NCBI GenBank assembly: GCA_023653785.1
Contig: JAMKCH010002866.1
Span: forward strand, 1 to 64,000
Direction: 5' to 3'
DNA: 64,000 nt
DNA from: Ophioderma brevispina
Lineage: Eukaryota > Echinodermata > Ophiuroidea > Amphilepidida > Ophiodermatidae
In this document: one piece after another, positions 11,860 to 24,872 of the stretch
How the letters are laid out: each line of letters opens with the position of its first letter
How positions within the stretch are numbered: position 1 is the stretch's first letter
Translations under genes and position numbers: made by a program
Notes under the pieces: model-generated
Databases searched by the model: none
Told to the model about the DNA's origin: nothing
The model's input: the letters and a program-made list of their open reading frames with translations, nothing else

Positions 11860-12500
11860 AAACCAACATATAGTCAGCTTCCTTATGTAATTTTGTTGGC
11901 TTTTTATGGAGATTAGGAAAACTATACATTTTCTGAAAGCTTATGGTTCACCAAATAAGAAAATCAATGTTGGCATTTTTTTAAATTCCCCTATGGCGGC
12001 CATTTTGGATTTCAAAATGGCCGCCAATTTTTGCTAATATCTCGGAATCTGAGACTCGTTGAAGCATGATTCTGGTGTCTATACCCATGTTTTAAGGGTC
12101 AAGGTATCCAATAAGATCATTGATAACAACAACATATCATTTGGTTGTGGCGGCCATATTAAATTTCAAAATGGCCGCCAAATAAAGTCGCTTTTGCCCA
12201 TATCCCGGTTTCTGAGACTGGAAGAGGAATGATTCCAGTCAGTGTTTATATCCATGTTTCCATGGTCTAGATATTCAATAAATATTTTGATAGAAACATT
12301 GGATCACTTGGTTATGGCAGCCATCTTAAATTTCAAAATGGCCGCTATAGCAGTGTAGTATTTACAGACAGTTTGCCTGCAAAAATGCGATAAATGTGCA
12401 AATTGAAGTCTTGATATGTTTGTTACTCGCCTGTAGGAACTATTATCTGGTAATTCCGTTTTTCCAACAAGCTCAAAATTTAAGATGGTCGCCAATATGG
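11860..12500 (+). repeat. GGCCGCC-rich interspersed repeat with about 160-bp tandem units
   Basis: The block TGGCGGCCATTTTGGATTTC followed by AAAATGGCCGCC recurs near 11996, 12149 and 12317, each time followed by a related TCTGAGACT and CCCATGTTT segment. This gives three diverged tandem units of about 150-170 bp. The leading part (TTGTTGGCTTTTTATGGAGA at about 11892) and the unit core reappear inverted at 21290-21830, so this is a dispersed repeat family. Confidence 0.65.
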
Positions 12501-12521
12501 CCACCCTAACAAATCTTTTAA

Positions 12522-13080
12522 CCCTCGTCTTACTAGGGGGGGGGGGACCCCAGTGAACTTCGCTCCGGTGCGCTAAAATCCCCAAAAACTTCATTTTAAA
12601 AAGGTTATGGTTAATCGTTCTCTCATCCTTTCCGGTCATTTTAGCAAAAACAAAATGTGAAGGTAGCACTTTCACCGGGGTTAGGGTATGCCGTCAAAGT
12701 ATGTATTTCAAAGTCGAAGGTTGGGGGAGGAGGGTTGCTACCCAAGGATATTTTATGGTGCATTTTTGAAAATATTATGCACAGTATGGCTCTAAAACTC
12801 TTTGTTTATGTAAAACTAGCCAATTGCCATCATTTAGAGCTGAAAACCGCATGAAAATTTTCCGCCTATTTTCTGTGGCAAAATGGCAATTTGCCGAAAC
12901 TCGACCGCTTGCTGGGGAGCCATGTGATGCTATACTAGGTATGTGGTACTTATTTTGGTGTTGTTAATAGAAAGAGGAGGACCATAGCTATCTACTGGTA
13001 TCAATTCAAAATCATAAGCATTGGTGCTCCCCCCACTTGTTAAACCTTCGTGTTACAAAAAAGGGCTTGGTAGACGAGGG
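12522..13080. mobile_element. piggyBac-like MITE flanked by TTAA
   Basis: TTAA at 12518-12521 and 13081-13084 bracket a 559-bp element whose ends are CCCTCGTCTTACTAGG and, inverted, CCCTCGTCTACCAAG. TTAA duplication with ends starting CCC is the piggyBac signature. A run of G follows the left end, and a gently T-rich non-coding interior fills the rest. No transposase frame is present, so the element is non-autonomous. Confidence 0.7.
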
Positions 13081-13084
13081 TTAA

Positions 13085-13747
13085 ACTTTAAATGACCATA
13101 CTGTATATCTCAGGGGGAAGGTCGTATAATCTTTGGCAACTCTGTTGTAAACAGAGTAATTGAGTCGGCACCCCATAAGAGCTTTATGCGCATGCCGTTG
13201 TTACAGCTGGCAGAGAAATGTGACCTTGGTGACGAGTGTAGTGTATGTCTTTGCGGAATCCGTCTTGGCGTAGAGTTCGGTGAAAAGTATATATAGTCGA
13301 ATTTCAATAATTCAAGGGCTTTTGCCCAATTAAAGAACCATACCAAGCAAATATCAATTCATGATGCGAAGTTATTGGGATAGACGCATCACCATGGGCA
13401 TACACCAACGGCACTTATTAATATTAACTGGCCTGGCGAAACGTAAAATAAGTAGTCTGTACAGTCGTGCAGTACAAAGTCTACATTGGTCACATGGTCT
13501 AAGTTTTAAGTAAACATGATTGTAAAGTACAGCATGTACAGACTTTCGGTTTCACAGCATGCATCAACTTGGGAAAGAACTTGTATTGTGCCACCACCAA
13601 CCTATGAATTGGCAGCCTCAACAGAATAAAACTGAAGTCTGCATGTTGAAGGATGTGAGGCAGAATATAATTAATCCCTGGTCTGACATTTGTTGCGGAG
13701 AGTTTTATTGTTTGGAATTGATTCTCTGCCAATTATATATACTATAC
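13085..13747. other. No gene recognised
   Basis: Non-coding by eye. It ends at the A tail (T run on the plus strand) of the next SINE. Confidence 0.4.
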
Positions 13748-13998
13748 TTATTTTTTTTTTTATTATCATTATAACATTCGCCGATCGGCATCTGCCAGGC
13801 AGAGAAACCATATTGCTTAGTAGGCAGTAAATTCAGGGCGCCTCCACAAGAACAGCGGGGAACCAAAGTGCTCAGGAGAAAAACCTGCTGAGGAATAGTA
13901 TGGAGCGGTAACCCAATTAACATACGACACTGGCCTCGACTAGGAAGTGAACCCAGGCTTGATTGGTGAAAGGTTGAGCGACTCAACCCTACCTCCCG
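13748..13998 (-). mobile_element. tRNA-headed SINE, minus strand
   Basis: On the minus strand the head (13998 downward) contains GGGTTGAGTCGCTCAACC and a B-box-like GGTTCACTTCC. The body has CTCAGCAGGTTTTTCTCCTG and CTTTGGTTCCCC. The tail is an A-rich run that appears as the T run at 13750-13761. This head, body and A-tail order is that of a tRNA-derived SINE. The A box is poorly preserved. It is unlike the other SINE family in this window. Confidence 0.6.
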
Positions 13999-13999
13999 C

Positions 14000-15007
14000 T
14001 TTATTCTATTCTGTAATTAGAGTGTGGAGCAATATTCTTTCCCTTGGGGCCGTGTCCCCCTAAATTAGCATGAGTTGAGTAAGAAGTGTGGCAAGTATAT
14101 GGCAGGCATGGCACAGTCATTGCAAATTGCAAAAACATGCAATGCCACCGTTAAGGATGAGATCTGAATGACAATACTGTTAATGAAAGCATTTGACAAA
14201 TAAGTTGGATATGGTGGTAGGTAGTTTAACTACTTTGTGGTTCGATTCCACAAGCCAACCGTAGTCAAATTTGCATAGGTGAAGCACGTAGTGCGTTCTG
14301 TGAAAGTAGGAAGTTGACAATTGGGTTTATTAAAAATATATTAAAGTGGCATTTCATGATCCATACCCTTGTCAAAGACTTTAACATAAAAAAATGTTGA
14401 CATTTTTATATCATCTGAAACGTTTAGCTTCTTATTAATCCACTTGTGCCCAATCTTACCGGTCGCATCTGTAAGAAATTCGCAATTTTGTATTTTTGTG
14501 CCGTAACTGGACAGAAAGACAGCACAGTAGACTATGGGACCGACCGCAAGATTGGGATCAGCTCCAAATTTGAGGATAGATTTTCTGAAGTAACAAAGAA
14601 AACAAAGAATAAAAACAGAAGGTGATGAATCACGAAATGCACTTTAATAGTCCTATACAGGCTGAGCCTGCCCTTTTACATTAGTGTCAAGCACAATATT
14701 TAACTTGTCTTAAATTTGTTCATGCCATGATCTTCAGGTTTTAAATTTTGGGTCCGTTAAACTCTGTAAGTAAAAACGTGGAAACAAATTTAGGTTTACT
14801 AGAAACATTAATAGTCCAAATAATGATTTCATTTGTAATATGGTTAACATCAAGTAGCAAAATATAATGTTACTGTGAAAATGTCATATGTAATATATTT
14901 TTGCCCCATAAGGCACTTTCGAAATATTCTACAAAATGTTAACACACAATTTTTATGCATCTTTATCGCATGCCCGCAAGTAGGCAGTACTGGAGCAGGA
15001 CTTCTAG
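14000..15007. other. No gene; one isolated tRNA-like T-arm
   Basis: Mostly unrecognised AT-rich DNA. At 14215-14272 the phrase TGTGGTTCGATTCCACA forms an ideal T-arm with a TTCGATT loop, preceded by a palindromic GTAGTTTAACTAC. No acceptor stem or A box completes it, so it is at most a tRNA or SINE fragment. Confidence 0.35.
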
Positions 15008-15358
15008 TACCCAGTAGGACGCTCATGACATGGCCGCTTTAAGGCTGGGGCGAATTGGGAACAGTCAGGGGTTTCACCCTCTTATTCGAAAATGGCTGCG
15101 GATGTACATGTACAGTTGTGACCACTCTGTACATGGACTGATGGCTGAAAATCCCCTCCGAAGGAGGGAATGGTTCAGATTCATTTGCCCACTCCACATG
15201 AACAATGGAAGAAAATGGATTTTAATCAATACTGTGTATCAGATTTCCAACCCAGAATTGAGCCCAGAAAAATCAGCGAAGGGACCTCACCGACCGGGAT
15301 TCAAACCGGGAAATTTGTGCCAGAGGAAAGCACCTAACCGCTTCGCCACACTCTCCAC
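15008..15358 (-). mobile_element. tRNA-derived SINE, family S, minus strand
   Basis: Read on the minus strand from 15358: GGAGAGTGTGGCGAAGCGG (A box TGGCGAAGCGG, 15338-15348), B box GGTTTGAATCC (15297-15307), then the body with CCCTCCTTCGGAGGGG, GTACAGAGTGGTCACAACTG, AACCCCTGACTGTTCCCAAT and AGCGGCCATGT. The same blocks occur in the same order in the plus-strand copy at 44193. It is diverged, and its 3' end is lost near 15008. Confidence 0.75.
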
Positions 15359-15399
15359 GAGAGCGTTTCTATGAAGTAAAACCAGAGTTGAGTTTGAGA

Positions 15400-15600
15400 C
15401 CCATACTGTTACATGGGTACGAAATTGAGTACCCGTACCCCAGTCTCAGACCCATACCCGTACCACGTCTCTGACCCGTACCCAGACCCATGGTTCTCGT
15501 ACCAAAACCCAGGCCTTGTACCTGTATCCCATGGTCTTGCTACCCGTATCCTATCATGGTCTTGTACCCCCCTTACCAGTGTCCATGATCTTGTTACCAT
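15400..15600. repeat. Degenerate ACCCGTACC minisatellite
   Basis: Short units related to GACCCATACCCGTACC recur with variation from about 15418 to 15590, with interspersed CATGGTCTTG phrases. They leave open frames on both strands, which are artefacts of the repeat. Confidence 0.6.
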
Positions 15601-16255
15601 ATACCTGTCCTTGTATAAAATTAGAAAACAAAATCAAGTACTATTTAATGGTATCCTTTGTGTGAGAGAGATTATTGTATTGATTGTAGAGTATCCAGGA
15701 GGGGTTTTGATAGTTGTGCACACACATGGTAAAGGGTTTGAGACAATACAACATTTATGCTGGTGATAGTGCATGGGGTCCGGTGCCCAGGCCTGGAAAA
15801 AATTGGTTAATTCCCAAGTAGCAGGACAAATTTCCTACCAATTATTATTGGAAGATTCCCACCATTTATTATGGATTCTTTATCCCAATTTCCTCCTAAT
15901 GACCCAAATTTCCCTGGAAGGAGATTCTGATTTTCAACATTGTTTCCAGGCTCCTGCCGGCCGCTCCACTGAAAGGGAAACACCATGTGGGTTAATTGCC
16001 GTGTTTTTTTTTCATTTGGAAGAGAATCTTTGATAATGGGAATTTGATGTTATAATGATATCCTATTTTAGTCTGTTTTATTTTGTTTATGTTGGTGTAT
16101 ATCGATGTGATGATGTGAAGTTTGTAATAGTTTTTATGTCATCTGCTGCATATCAGGACACATACATGTAGGACACGATATTCGTCTGTATGTAAGTAAA
16201 TATGTTCACCTGCCCACTTATTGGAATATGCTTTGTACCACATTGACTGATTAAA
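15601..16255. other. No gene recognised
   Basis: Unrecognised non-coding DNA up to the TTAA that begins the next element. Confidence 0.4.
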
Positions 16256-16259
16256 TTAA

Positions 16260-17205
16260 AGGTGCTTGTTCCGATTTATGTGTATTGTGTTCTCTACTTT
16301 TTTGAGGCCTGGGGACACTTGTAAATAAACCCCATCAAGTACCGTGGGAGGCAAACAAACTTGCAGTTGTGATGGCAGACACAATAATGCATGTTGCCAA
16401 AGCATATTCAATAACTGTGTAATATGAGGGTAACACTAAAAAACGCGTTTTCTGTTTATAGCTTGGAATGAAATGGATTTGAGGGCTCAAATTGCAGGAC
16501 GCTATTCGCCAAAGAGAAAAATATCCGTCCTTCATATGATATCAAATCGACACTACTTCCGGGTAAATCGGAGGCGTTCCCAAAGACGATCGGAAACACG
16601 CCTTTAATACCCGTTAGCATAACCACAGGCCCGACTAATATATATAGCATTGAAACACTATGTACAGGTTGGATTAGCAAAATGTTTAACATACATATGA
16701 TCAGTTAAATTTTACATATCAAAATTATTTGCCTACCCATTATTTTGTTTTGTTTTGTTTTTTTTAGCATTTTGTAAAGATACTCATACCAAGGAGCAAA
16801 ACAGGAAAAAAATGCGTTGGGTACACCTTTGACTTGTAACTCAAGAACATTGAACAGCGGATATTTAACTTAAAGGTGGGTGTTCGATCGTCTTTGGGAC
16901 CCCCCTGATTACCGGAAGTAGTATCGATTTTGATATCAGATGAAAGGCTTGTTATTTGTCTCATTGTCGTCCTGAAATTTTGGAGCCTCAAATCCATTCA
17001 TTACCAAAGATATAAACAAAACGCCGTTTTAGTGGTTTTAAACCATAATTATTAGCACAGTATTGAATAGGGCATTGAAACATTGCATTTCTTGCGTCTA
17101 CCATCCAAAACCGCAAGGTTGTTCCCACGGTACTTGATGGGTGTATGGGCAAGTGCCAGGCTTCTCATATCAAGAGTAGAGAACACAATTACAATAACAA
17201 GACCT
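16260..17205. mobile_element. 946-bp TTAA-flanked foldback element with about 330-bp arms
   Basis: TTAA at 16256-16259 and 17206-17209 bracket the element. The ends read AGGTGCTTGTTCCG and, inverted, AGGTCTTGTTATTG. Both arms then carry, in order, GTGTTCTCTAC, CATCAAGTACCGTGGGA, a CGTTTT block, GGATTTGAGG, GATATCAAA, ACTACTTCCGG and CCCAAAGACGATCG. The left arm runs to about 16610 and the right starts at about 16870, with an AT-rich centre. No coding frame survives. The arms are diverged, so insertion is not recent. Confidence 0.8.
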
Positions 17206-17209
17206 TTAA

Positions 17210-17884
17210 AGACACTATCCGTGATTGCTAAATCTGAAATTTTTATAAAAATCATCAAAAATAAAATTCTTGCATCCTTGTCTTAACAAGTATAGGTTTG
17301 TTTGTCCTAACCATAGCGATCATTACAAGTGCTATGAGACCCAAAAGCATCCTAATATAGGAAAACATGGAGAATTTAGTTATTATGAACATTTTTAAGC
17401 AAACAAAAAAACAATTTTTTAAGGGCGCCCAACAATTTGAGATATTTGCACACAGTTGCATTGTTAAGTGGCTAATCCTGGGAATGGGCAAGCTCGAACT
17501 TGTCTATGTATCGCAAAAAAGAAGGAATTTGTAATGAGGATAATTATTATAAGTGGGATGGAAAAGTCCTTTCAATATGAAAAAAACTAGGTAGGGGATA
17601 GAGCGCAAGAACGTGTATATGCTTATATATTAGTTGTCAGTTGGTTCAGGCAAGAAGCTAGAGGTCCTATTATTGAGGTGGTACTATTTTCACAATGGTC
17701 TGGACAGAATTTGCCATTTCCAGTCCGCCGTTAAATTACAATGGATATGCCGATTCTAATTACAAAAATCGATTCTTTTATAACAAATAAGCCACTTGGC
17801 ATGACCATCGACCGGTATAGTTGCTAGACAACTACCAGCACTACTGTGCAAAAAAATTTCAAATTTTGAAAATTGGGAGAGCGC
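17210..17884. other. No gene recognised
   Basis: AT-rich, non-coding by eye, with no supported repeat. Confidence 0.4.
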
Positions 17885-18450
17885 TCTACAACCATACCAA
17901 AATTCATACGTTTAAAGCACGGCTAAGTTTCCACTTCAACTTTTAATTAATTACCGATAAACAACCATTGAATGACCTTTGACCCCAAAAGAGCCCCTCA
18001 AGAAAAACTGCCCACAAAACTCGTATGGCCAAACTTACCAGCCATACCACAAAAATCATATCTATACATAACAGCACGGCCAAGTTACCCAATAATGACC
18101 CCTGGATGACTTTGACCCCAAAAGGACCCCTGAAAAACATAACCCACAAAAATAGTACCGCAAAGCTCTACCACCATTACTAACAGTCATACGCAACGCA
18201 CGGCCATGTTACCCAATAGCGACCCTTGGATGACATTTTTGACCCAAAAAAAACGACCCCTAGAAAATGTGGCCATAAACCTCGTACAGCTAAGCTCTAC
18301 CACGATATCAAAATTCATATCCATACGTTTAAAGCATGGCCAGGTAACGATAAACACCCCTTTTGACCTCGAGAAAATGCTGACCACAAACTCGTTACGT
18401 CGGAGCTCTACCCACCATACCAAAATTCTATCGTATGTTAAAGGACGGCA
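17885..18450 (+). repeat. Satellite-like array, about 130-bp degenerate unit, four to five copies
   Basis: Units contain ordered phrases related to AGCTCTACCACCATACC, AAAATTCATA, GCACGGCCAAGTTACC, GACCCTTGGATGACATTTT, TTGACCCCAAAAG and CACAAACTCGTAC. Successive units begin near 17885, 18035, 18165, 18295 and 18405. The unit-to-unit divergence is high. Minus-strand open frames here are repeats of one chance frame. Confidence 0.65.
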
Positions 18451-19203
18451 AAATACATAGCCGGACAAACCAAAGTGGTAGAAGCACGCCATTTTCACAC
18501 CTTTGTAAAACAACCCGCAACAATGGCAGTGTGCTGATGTTTGTTGACATGATTTATCATGAATTTCCAATGCACAGAACCACTTTTTCCTTCATTTATG
18601 AAATTGAGCAAGTCAATTGGACTTAGTACACTACTACAATCCCCGTCAGAATTCCCTTTTCTGAAATAGGCGTCTTCTACTCTAATACGCGGCGGAGTTG
18701 TGCTGTTTACGCGCAGAACTTGTATTTACGCGTTGTCATGTTCTGTCTGGCGGGAGAATGCTGGCGTAGTCTTGATGCCGGGAAATGAATTATGACGGAG
18801 AGTATTAAAATGTGATTTTCAGTTAGTGACAACGGAGATACTGAAATTCATGGCATGTCAGACGAGTCAATATCAATCTTTTGCATTTACATTAGAATCA
18901 CCGTTCATTTCTAGTTATGACGACATAATAAGTCAAATCGTGTAGCACGTATCCCGACAAGAATATCTACAAAATACAGACTTGATATTATTTCATCGAA
19001 CAGAAGTGCAGGAGATAAATAACATAACAAGTACAAGTAGGTGAATGATAAATACTTGCGGGCCATTAGGGTTATTTTTCTTAATGTAATTGACTTCCGA
19101 AGCAGCACTGCGTCGACGAGTCCATACTTAATACAGTTGCTGATTGTGATGCTACGGCTTTTCAAGGCATTATTGGCCTGTACGTCGTGCCGACGACCAA
19201 TGT

Positions 19204-19256
<53 letters not shown>

Positions 19257-21289
19257 ACGTAAAGGTTCAGTACTAATTTTCGTATTGTTTCATTCATATT
19301 TACCATTTTTAAGAATAACAGCATGGTAAAAACCAACCCCTAGTCATGGCCATGTGAACAAGACTAGTATCAGTGCGCATTGTACCACTTGCACACATGC
19401 ACAAGTGGATTGTGATTTTTTCCTGGTGCATGTAAAATTTGCATTTACATGCCACATGTTACGTTTGTAAGCTACTCACAAGTCACTCCTATCGGTACCT
19501 TCCTATCCCACCCAATGGTATTCACGCAGTTGTTGTAAAGCTTGGAAGAACAACAACCGCGACCGACGGCGAAAGAATCCCGGCCTGCCATGTAACAATA
19601 AACTGTGTTTGATTGCTCGTCCATCTGTCACTTTTACCATACTGCCGGCCTTTTGACGGAGGAAATCAATACAGCCAGATAGAATTCAAAGCAAAAGTTA
19701 GAATAAAGATAGAGCAATCACGATCGAATTTTGACATGCATTTCGGGGCAATACATCAACACAGCGAGTCATCAGCTGGAATCTCGCCTGTTTAATTCTT
19801 GTATCACGCTTGTAAAGCTTCGGTAGATGATTTCGTTATGCTAACTCAGTGAGTGTGGATTATGTGTTGGGTTTGTAAGAGTCGTCAACGTCAATTCAAA
19901 ATGCTCCAGACGTTGAGGATTTCTTGAAAACCCGCGCAAATGGAAAAATCAAGGATGTTTATTCAAAATCTCTCGTGGGAACCATGTGGTTCGCCTAATT
20001 TTTGCACTTAAAAATTGATTATCTTCCCTCTCATACAAAATTTATGCAATTCATCAGGCAAAATCCCTAATTCCGTCTTGGCCCATTGACTTTGCGTGAA
20101 GGCCTCAACCGTCTAAATCCCAATTTTGTTATTCGAAACATTTATATGTCCTTCACCCTGGTAATCTTTAATATGTTTTGTGTACATTCATCCAGAAAGT
20201 TATAATAAAATTGTAATTATTAGCTGAGATATAGGTCTTTGACAATTAGAAAAGTCCAATCTGTTCATTGCTTCGTCAGCATGGTCCAATTTCATCAAGA
20301 TGGGGTTAATTGCCATCTCAAGATTTTTTTTTAACTCTTAATGCCATAAATGTGTTATTTGCGTATATCATCGATAAATGGGTTATACAATACATACAAC
20401 ATCATTTGATTTATGATACCTTATAATTAAGGTAAAAGCGATTACAAATAAAAGGAATTTCTGTTGGCCTCTATAAACATGATAATATGATTAATTTTTT
20501 AGCAGTAATAAACATGAGGAAACACACATCATCAATCTATCGTATACGACAACAGTTTGTGAAGGACAATAAAAAATAAAATTAACATTAGACAATATGT
20601 ATGCCAATTTAGGACATGCTTAAATCCTTGGAAATGGGTGAAGAGATGGGCAAAGAGTTCCATATTATAGGGCTGACATTGCAAACGCCCGTCAACCACT
20701 GGAGGAAACGAGAGGAGCATTTGTCATCGCACACCGCACTACTGACAGGGGTTCCGTTCCCGAAACTCAGTCGTAAATTTACGTGCATACTATGTCATGC
20801 CTGAGGGGACCCAATTGTCAAAAGCAATGTTGTAATGGTATTTTGAAAGGTCTATTAGGTAGGACTACGCATGAGTTATATACACGTAGGCTTACGCACG
20901 AGTTTGGGAAACGGCCCCTGTGTATACAAAGAGAGGTATTCGGACAAGTAGATGGCAATTGTCCAAAAATACCCTGGGAAGATAAGAAGCATAGTCGGAG
21001 ACAACACGCCCATAGGAGATCTTTGAGGAGTGGGTAGCGGTGTTATTATGTCATTCCTTTTTCGCGTATGGGAATTGGCCCTCTACGGCTTTGACCATTA
21101 AAAATCCATATATATATTTTTGTTTTGTTAACATGCTCCCATTTCAAGGTGGTACCCCCTTATGAGACCTTTAAACCTACAATTGTCATATATCCATAAT
21201 GTAATAATTAAATATATATTAGGTTATAGCATCCAAAAATCATTAAAGAAAAGTATATGAGATAATACGGTCTTAGTTATTAGAAAGAC
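18451..21289. other. No gene recognised; contains a 50-A homopolymer
   Basis: A run of 50 A lies at 19205-19254. No retroposed coding sequence or clear target-site duplication is visible beside it. A block at about 20855-20925 with CGCATGAGTTATATACAC and a CGAGTTTGGG phrase is shared with 34170-34235. The rest is unrecognised. The lysine-rich frame across the A run is an artefact. Confidence 0.5.
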
Positions 21290-21830
21290 CACATTATGGC
21301 AGATTTGTTTTCCTACAATGAAAATAGCCGCCAATATGGCCACCTTCAACAACCAAAAAAAAACTTAGAATTGGCAGTACATTAGTTATCATCATGGAGT
21401 TGTACAGAAAAAGTGTAAACAATATTCATTTTTTTCAACACTGCTATTTGAAAAGTAGGTCAAAACCCAAGCGAATAGAGCGGGTAGACCGCAGCCTACC
21501 CTCGCCCAAAAAGCAACTTCCCTTGGCGGCCATTTTGAATTTCAAGATGGCCGTCACAGCCTCATGATCTAATGTTGTTGAATTGAGATGACACCCGCCA
21601 ACAATGGGTTTAGATGGCGGATTTACGTTTCTTGGTGCTTTAGAAGCCAAGATATAGCACATTTTAGGTTCAAAATGGCAGCCATTTTGAATTATCCAAG
21701 ATGGCTGCTTATATGCGTTTTAAAAAATGCCAACGTTGATTTTCTGTTCCTGTGACAGCTGAACTTTAGAAAAATGCAAAAATGAGCAAAATCTCCATAA
21801 AAAGCCAACAAATAGTAATATTTGAACATA
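21290..21830 (-). repeat. GGCCGCC-rich interspersed repeat, inverted copy
   Basis: In the minus direction it starts with TTGTTGGCTTTTTATGGAGA (about 21805), followed by AAAATCAACGTTGGCATTTT, then GGCCATCTTGAAATTC and AAAATGGCCGCCAAG blocks and a terminal GTGGCCATATTGGCGGCT. This order matches 11860-12500 on the plus strand. The members are diverged. Confidence 0.6.
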
Positions 21831-24304
21831 GTGAACCTAACTAATATAAGAGGCATTAAAATTCAATACGACAATGACTTCGAAGTTGTTCACTCGCAAA
21901 TGATATTACCGTTTTCATGATGATTTTCTCTAATTAAATGTGTATAACTCCATGATCAGCGAAGGCAAACGAGACCGGTTATAATGAATATAGCGCTTTT
22001 AAATGGAAGATTGTACCATGAAAATAAGATGGATTTTGAGACTAAATAAATAAATGTTTTGTTCATTTTTTTGGTCTTTGGTCTTTTGTCCTGGCCTTAT
22101 CGATACATTATAAGGTAGGGTCTATCTTAAACCCCTCTCATAAGTTTAGTCGGCCTCTCCTCCATATATCAACTCACAAATATGTATAAAGTTATGCATA
22201 TGCTTAGTTTACTTATAGATAAATTATACATCTGTTTGATTCTGATATTTTATTTTATTATATGTATTATATTATATTTTATTCCCTCTCAATTTGCGTG
22301 TATTATAAATTATCAATACATTGCAAGACTGTACACTATTATTCTGATGATATATGTAAGTAAACTTGAAATGAAAATTGAAATTGAAATTAAAAATTGA
22401 CATTAGTCTAATGTAGGAGTCTGGAACAAAAAAAAAATCATTAGGTTGTGATTATTTATTTCACCTGTGGTACAGATTGTCTGTTTGCAGTGGGTTGCAA
22501 CGTATAAAACAAATTGTTGCAACAATTCTCCGAGCTCAGACATGTTTTACAGAAAATTATCTTTCAGTTGAAGAGGGTTCAAATGGTACTTTTCCTTAGC
22601 ATTAAATGAATGACTAACTACAATTGTTGATAGCATAATAATGACTGAAACCCTACAACATTACTGGCTTGGGTATTGGTAAGAACAACATATCTACACA
22701 CATGCATGTTCCGGAGACATGGTGTTATTGTAAACGATAGAACAATATTTTCTCCAGAAACGAACACCGTTTGAGGGAAACAGACATGACATAGCCCTTT
22801 CCGTCTTCTTCCAAAGTCGTTTCTGTATGGGCTTTAACGCTTAGCTAAGTCACACATCCTAGGCTTACGAAACGTCCACATGGCTGACAAGAACGTCTTT
22901 ACACGAATGATTAATGAGCTTGCGCGGCAGACAGGTTTATATTGTGTTTTCTGGGTTTAAGTAGCTCACCTGCCGATTTCTAAGCGCTATATTATTTCAG
23001 ATTTCGCTTGACCATTGATTTTGTGTAACAATTTAATCTAGGTTATTTTTCTCTTATGGCATTTTAGTTGATAAGCTTTTTTGGTAATCTACTTCTACCC
23101 TCCAGTTGGTGTCCCTGTTTTCCCAATTTTGACCATCGCTTCTGGAAAATTCCGGTATGACTCGGCATTGGTGTTGTGAACGTAAACATACACTATATCA
23201 GAAAAAGGAAAAAAAAAAAAAACAAAAACAACAAACAACAAACCACACAACAAACACCCTTAACATGTAATGGAAGATCACCCAAACGACTAGATTCCAA
23301 TTTTAATATTGTAAATGAGCTACTGTGCTGTCATGTGGAAGATAGAAGACATCCTTAGTTTTCCATTTGAAGTGGACCCAGGGTAAAGGATACCAAACAA
23401 CAACAAAACAAACAACAAGACAATAGACAAGGCGATGTACAAACATGTACGAGTAATTAGAAAATAAAAGGTTAGATTATTCTTTAACTCGATTAACGCG
23501 ATTTAACCTTTTCACACCAGCAGCCTAAGGCTATGGTATCATGTATACTTAAACTAAAACAAGAAGTTCGTCTTTAATGGATGCTTTACTAGAGAGTAGA
23601 TGGCATTTTTAACTTTTCACAGTACATCTTTGACACTATCTCAGATGTTGCTTGCAATATTAAAACGGTATTGGCACATTTCACAAAATACAAAAACCCA
23701 CTTTAATTAAATTTCCTCGCAAATGATTGTCTCGGCTATTGGACAATGCGATATTTGACACATAACATAACATAACCACAAAAGATTAATCGGAGGCTAA
23801 AGACATCAGGTAACTTTATAATAGGCTTCTCTTTACATAATATCATAGACGCATACTCATAGTATTAAAAGCACAACGGTCACAGAAGGGGTGGATGGCC
23901 GTTAGAATCAACTCCGGCGTGTGTTTTCTTGTGTTAAACTGCCATTTTCCATCGTCATATAATACATAAAATAACATATGGTCATTTTATTATACCGTCC
24001 TGTTTAAGGGTACTGATTTTAGGTGAGGGATAATGTATATAAAATCTTTATAACCATACACAAATATACATTTTGCAAAATCTTGAGGGCGCACTTTTTT
24101 TTAAAAAGAATCTGCCAGGGTCTCTTTAAAGTGATATTATTTTTACTTTCAAGCACGTTGAAGCACATTGGCGTTATGGGATATTACACTTGCATTGTGC
24201 AAGTTGAATTTGCATTTGACAGATAAACTATACACTCTTAAGAAATTCATTTTCTGAAAATACACGCTGCTCAGACATACAAGGTGCCATTAATAAGCTC
24301 ATGG
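21831..24304. other. No gene recognised
   Basis: AT-rich. It contains an A/C-rich low-complexity tract at about 23205-23255. The hydrophobic frame at 22182-22400 is made of AT-rich codons, has no recognisable motif and is not supported as a gene. Confidence 0.45.
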
Positions 24305-24697
24305 CACGTGCACACTTCTTCCAATACAATTTACAAATGAAGAGCGTTGCTTATTACTCTCATTACTGAATGGTGACATCATATTTGTGATACAGCTTGG
24401 GGAGATTTTGGAAGTTCTGCAATGTGCGTTCATGACGTTCGAGAGACTTTAGACCTGGTGGTCAAAATTATATGCGCAATGATAATGTGAAAATCCGGTA
24501 TGGTCTCGGCTATAGGAAGCTCTAAACAGAATTTAAATAAGACTTTCCGTTGTTGAGTGTTGGTGTCGTTTTTATGTTAGTAACGTTGCGCCATGAGTCA
24601 ATCCTGGAAATTGAGGGTTGAAAAAGTACTCCTAAATAATCGTAGATTATGCGCGATATAATGTGACTAGTGAGATGTACTATCTGTGTCGGTATTT
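24305..24697 (+). repeat. 395-bp direct repeat, first copy
   Basis: It matches 24873-25268 with few substitutions. Shared phrases in order are CACTTCTTCCAATACAATTT, GATACAGCTTGGGGAGATTT, AATCCGGTATGGTCTCGGCT, GACTTTCCGTTGTTGA and AACGTTGCGCCATGAGTCAA. The copies are 568 bp apart, start to start. A T run (about 24696-24713) immediately follows this copy. Non-coding by eye. Confidence 0.8.
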
Positions 24698-24872
24698 TTT
24701 TTTTTTTTTTTTTTCCTCTTTCCGCCCGTCTTTAATAACCGGTATATTTCGTGGACAAGAAAATAAAGCAGCCATGCGTGACCCGTTTACTGACTGTTTG
24801 TTGCATAGCTGCCTTTGTTTTGGAGACCGTAAGTGATTGATCTTTAGTCCTTCAAACTACAAAGAGGCTAAA

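Noticed and set aside
15413..15766. 117-codon open frame
   Set aside because: Most of it is the degenerate ACCCGTACC minisatellite, which is open on both strands.
19041..19262. Open frame ending in a lysine run
   Set aside because: The lysines are the 50-A homopolymer at 19205-19254; the minus-strand frame is the matching phenylalanine run.
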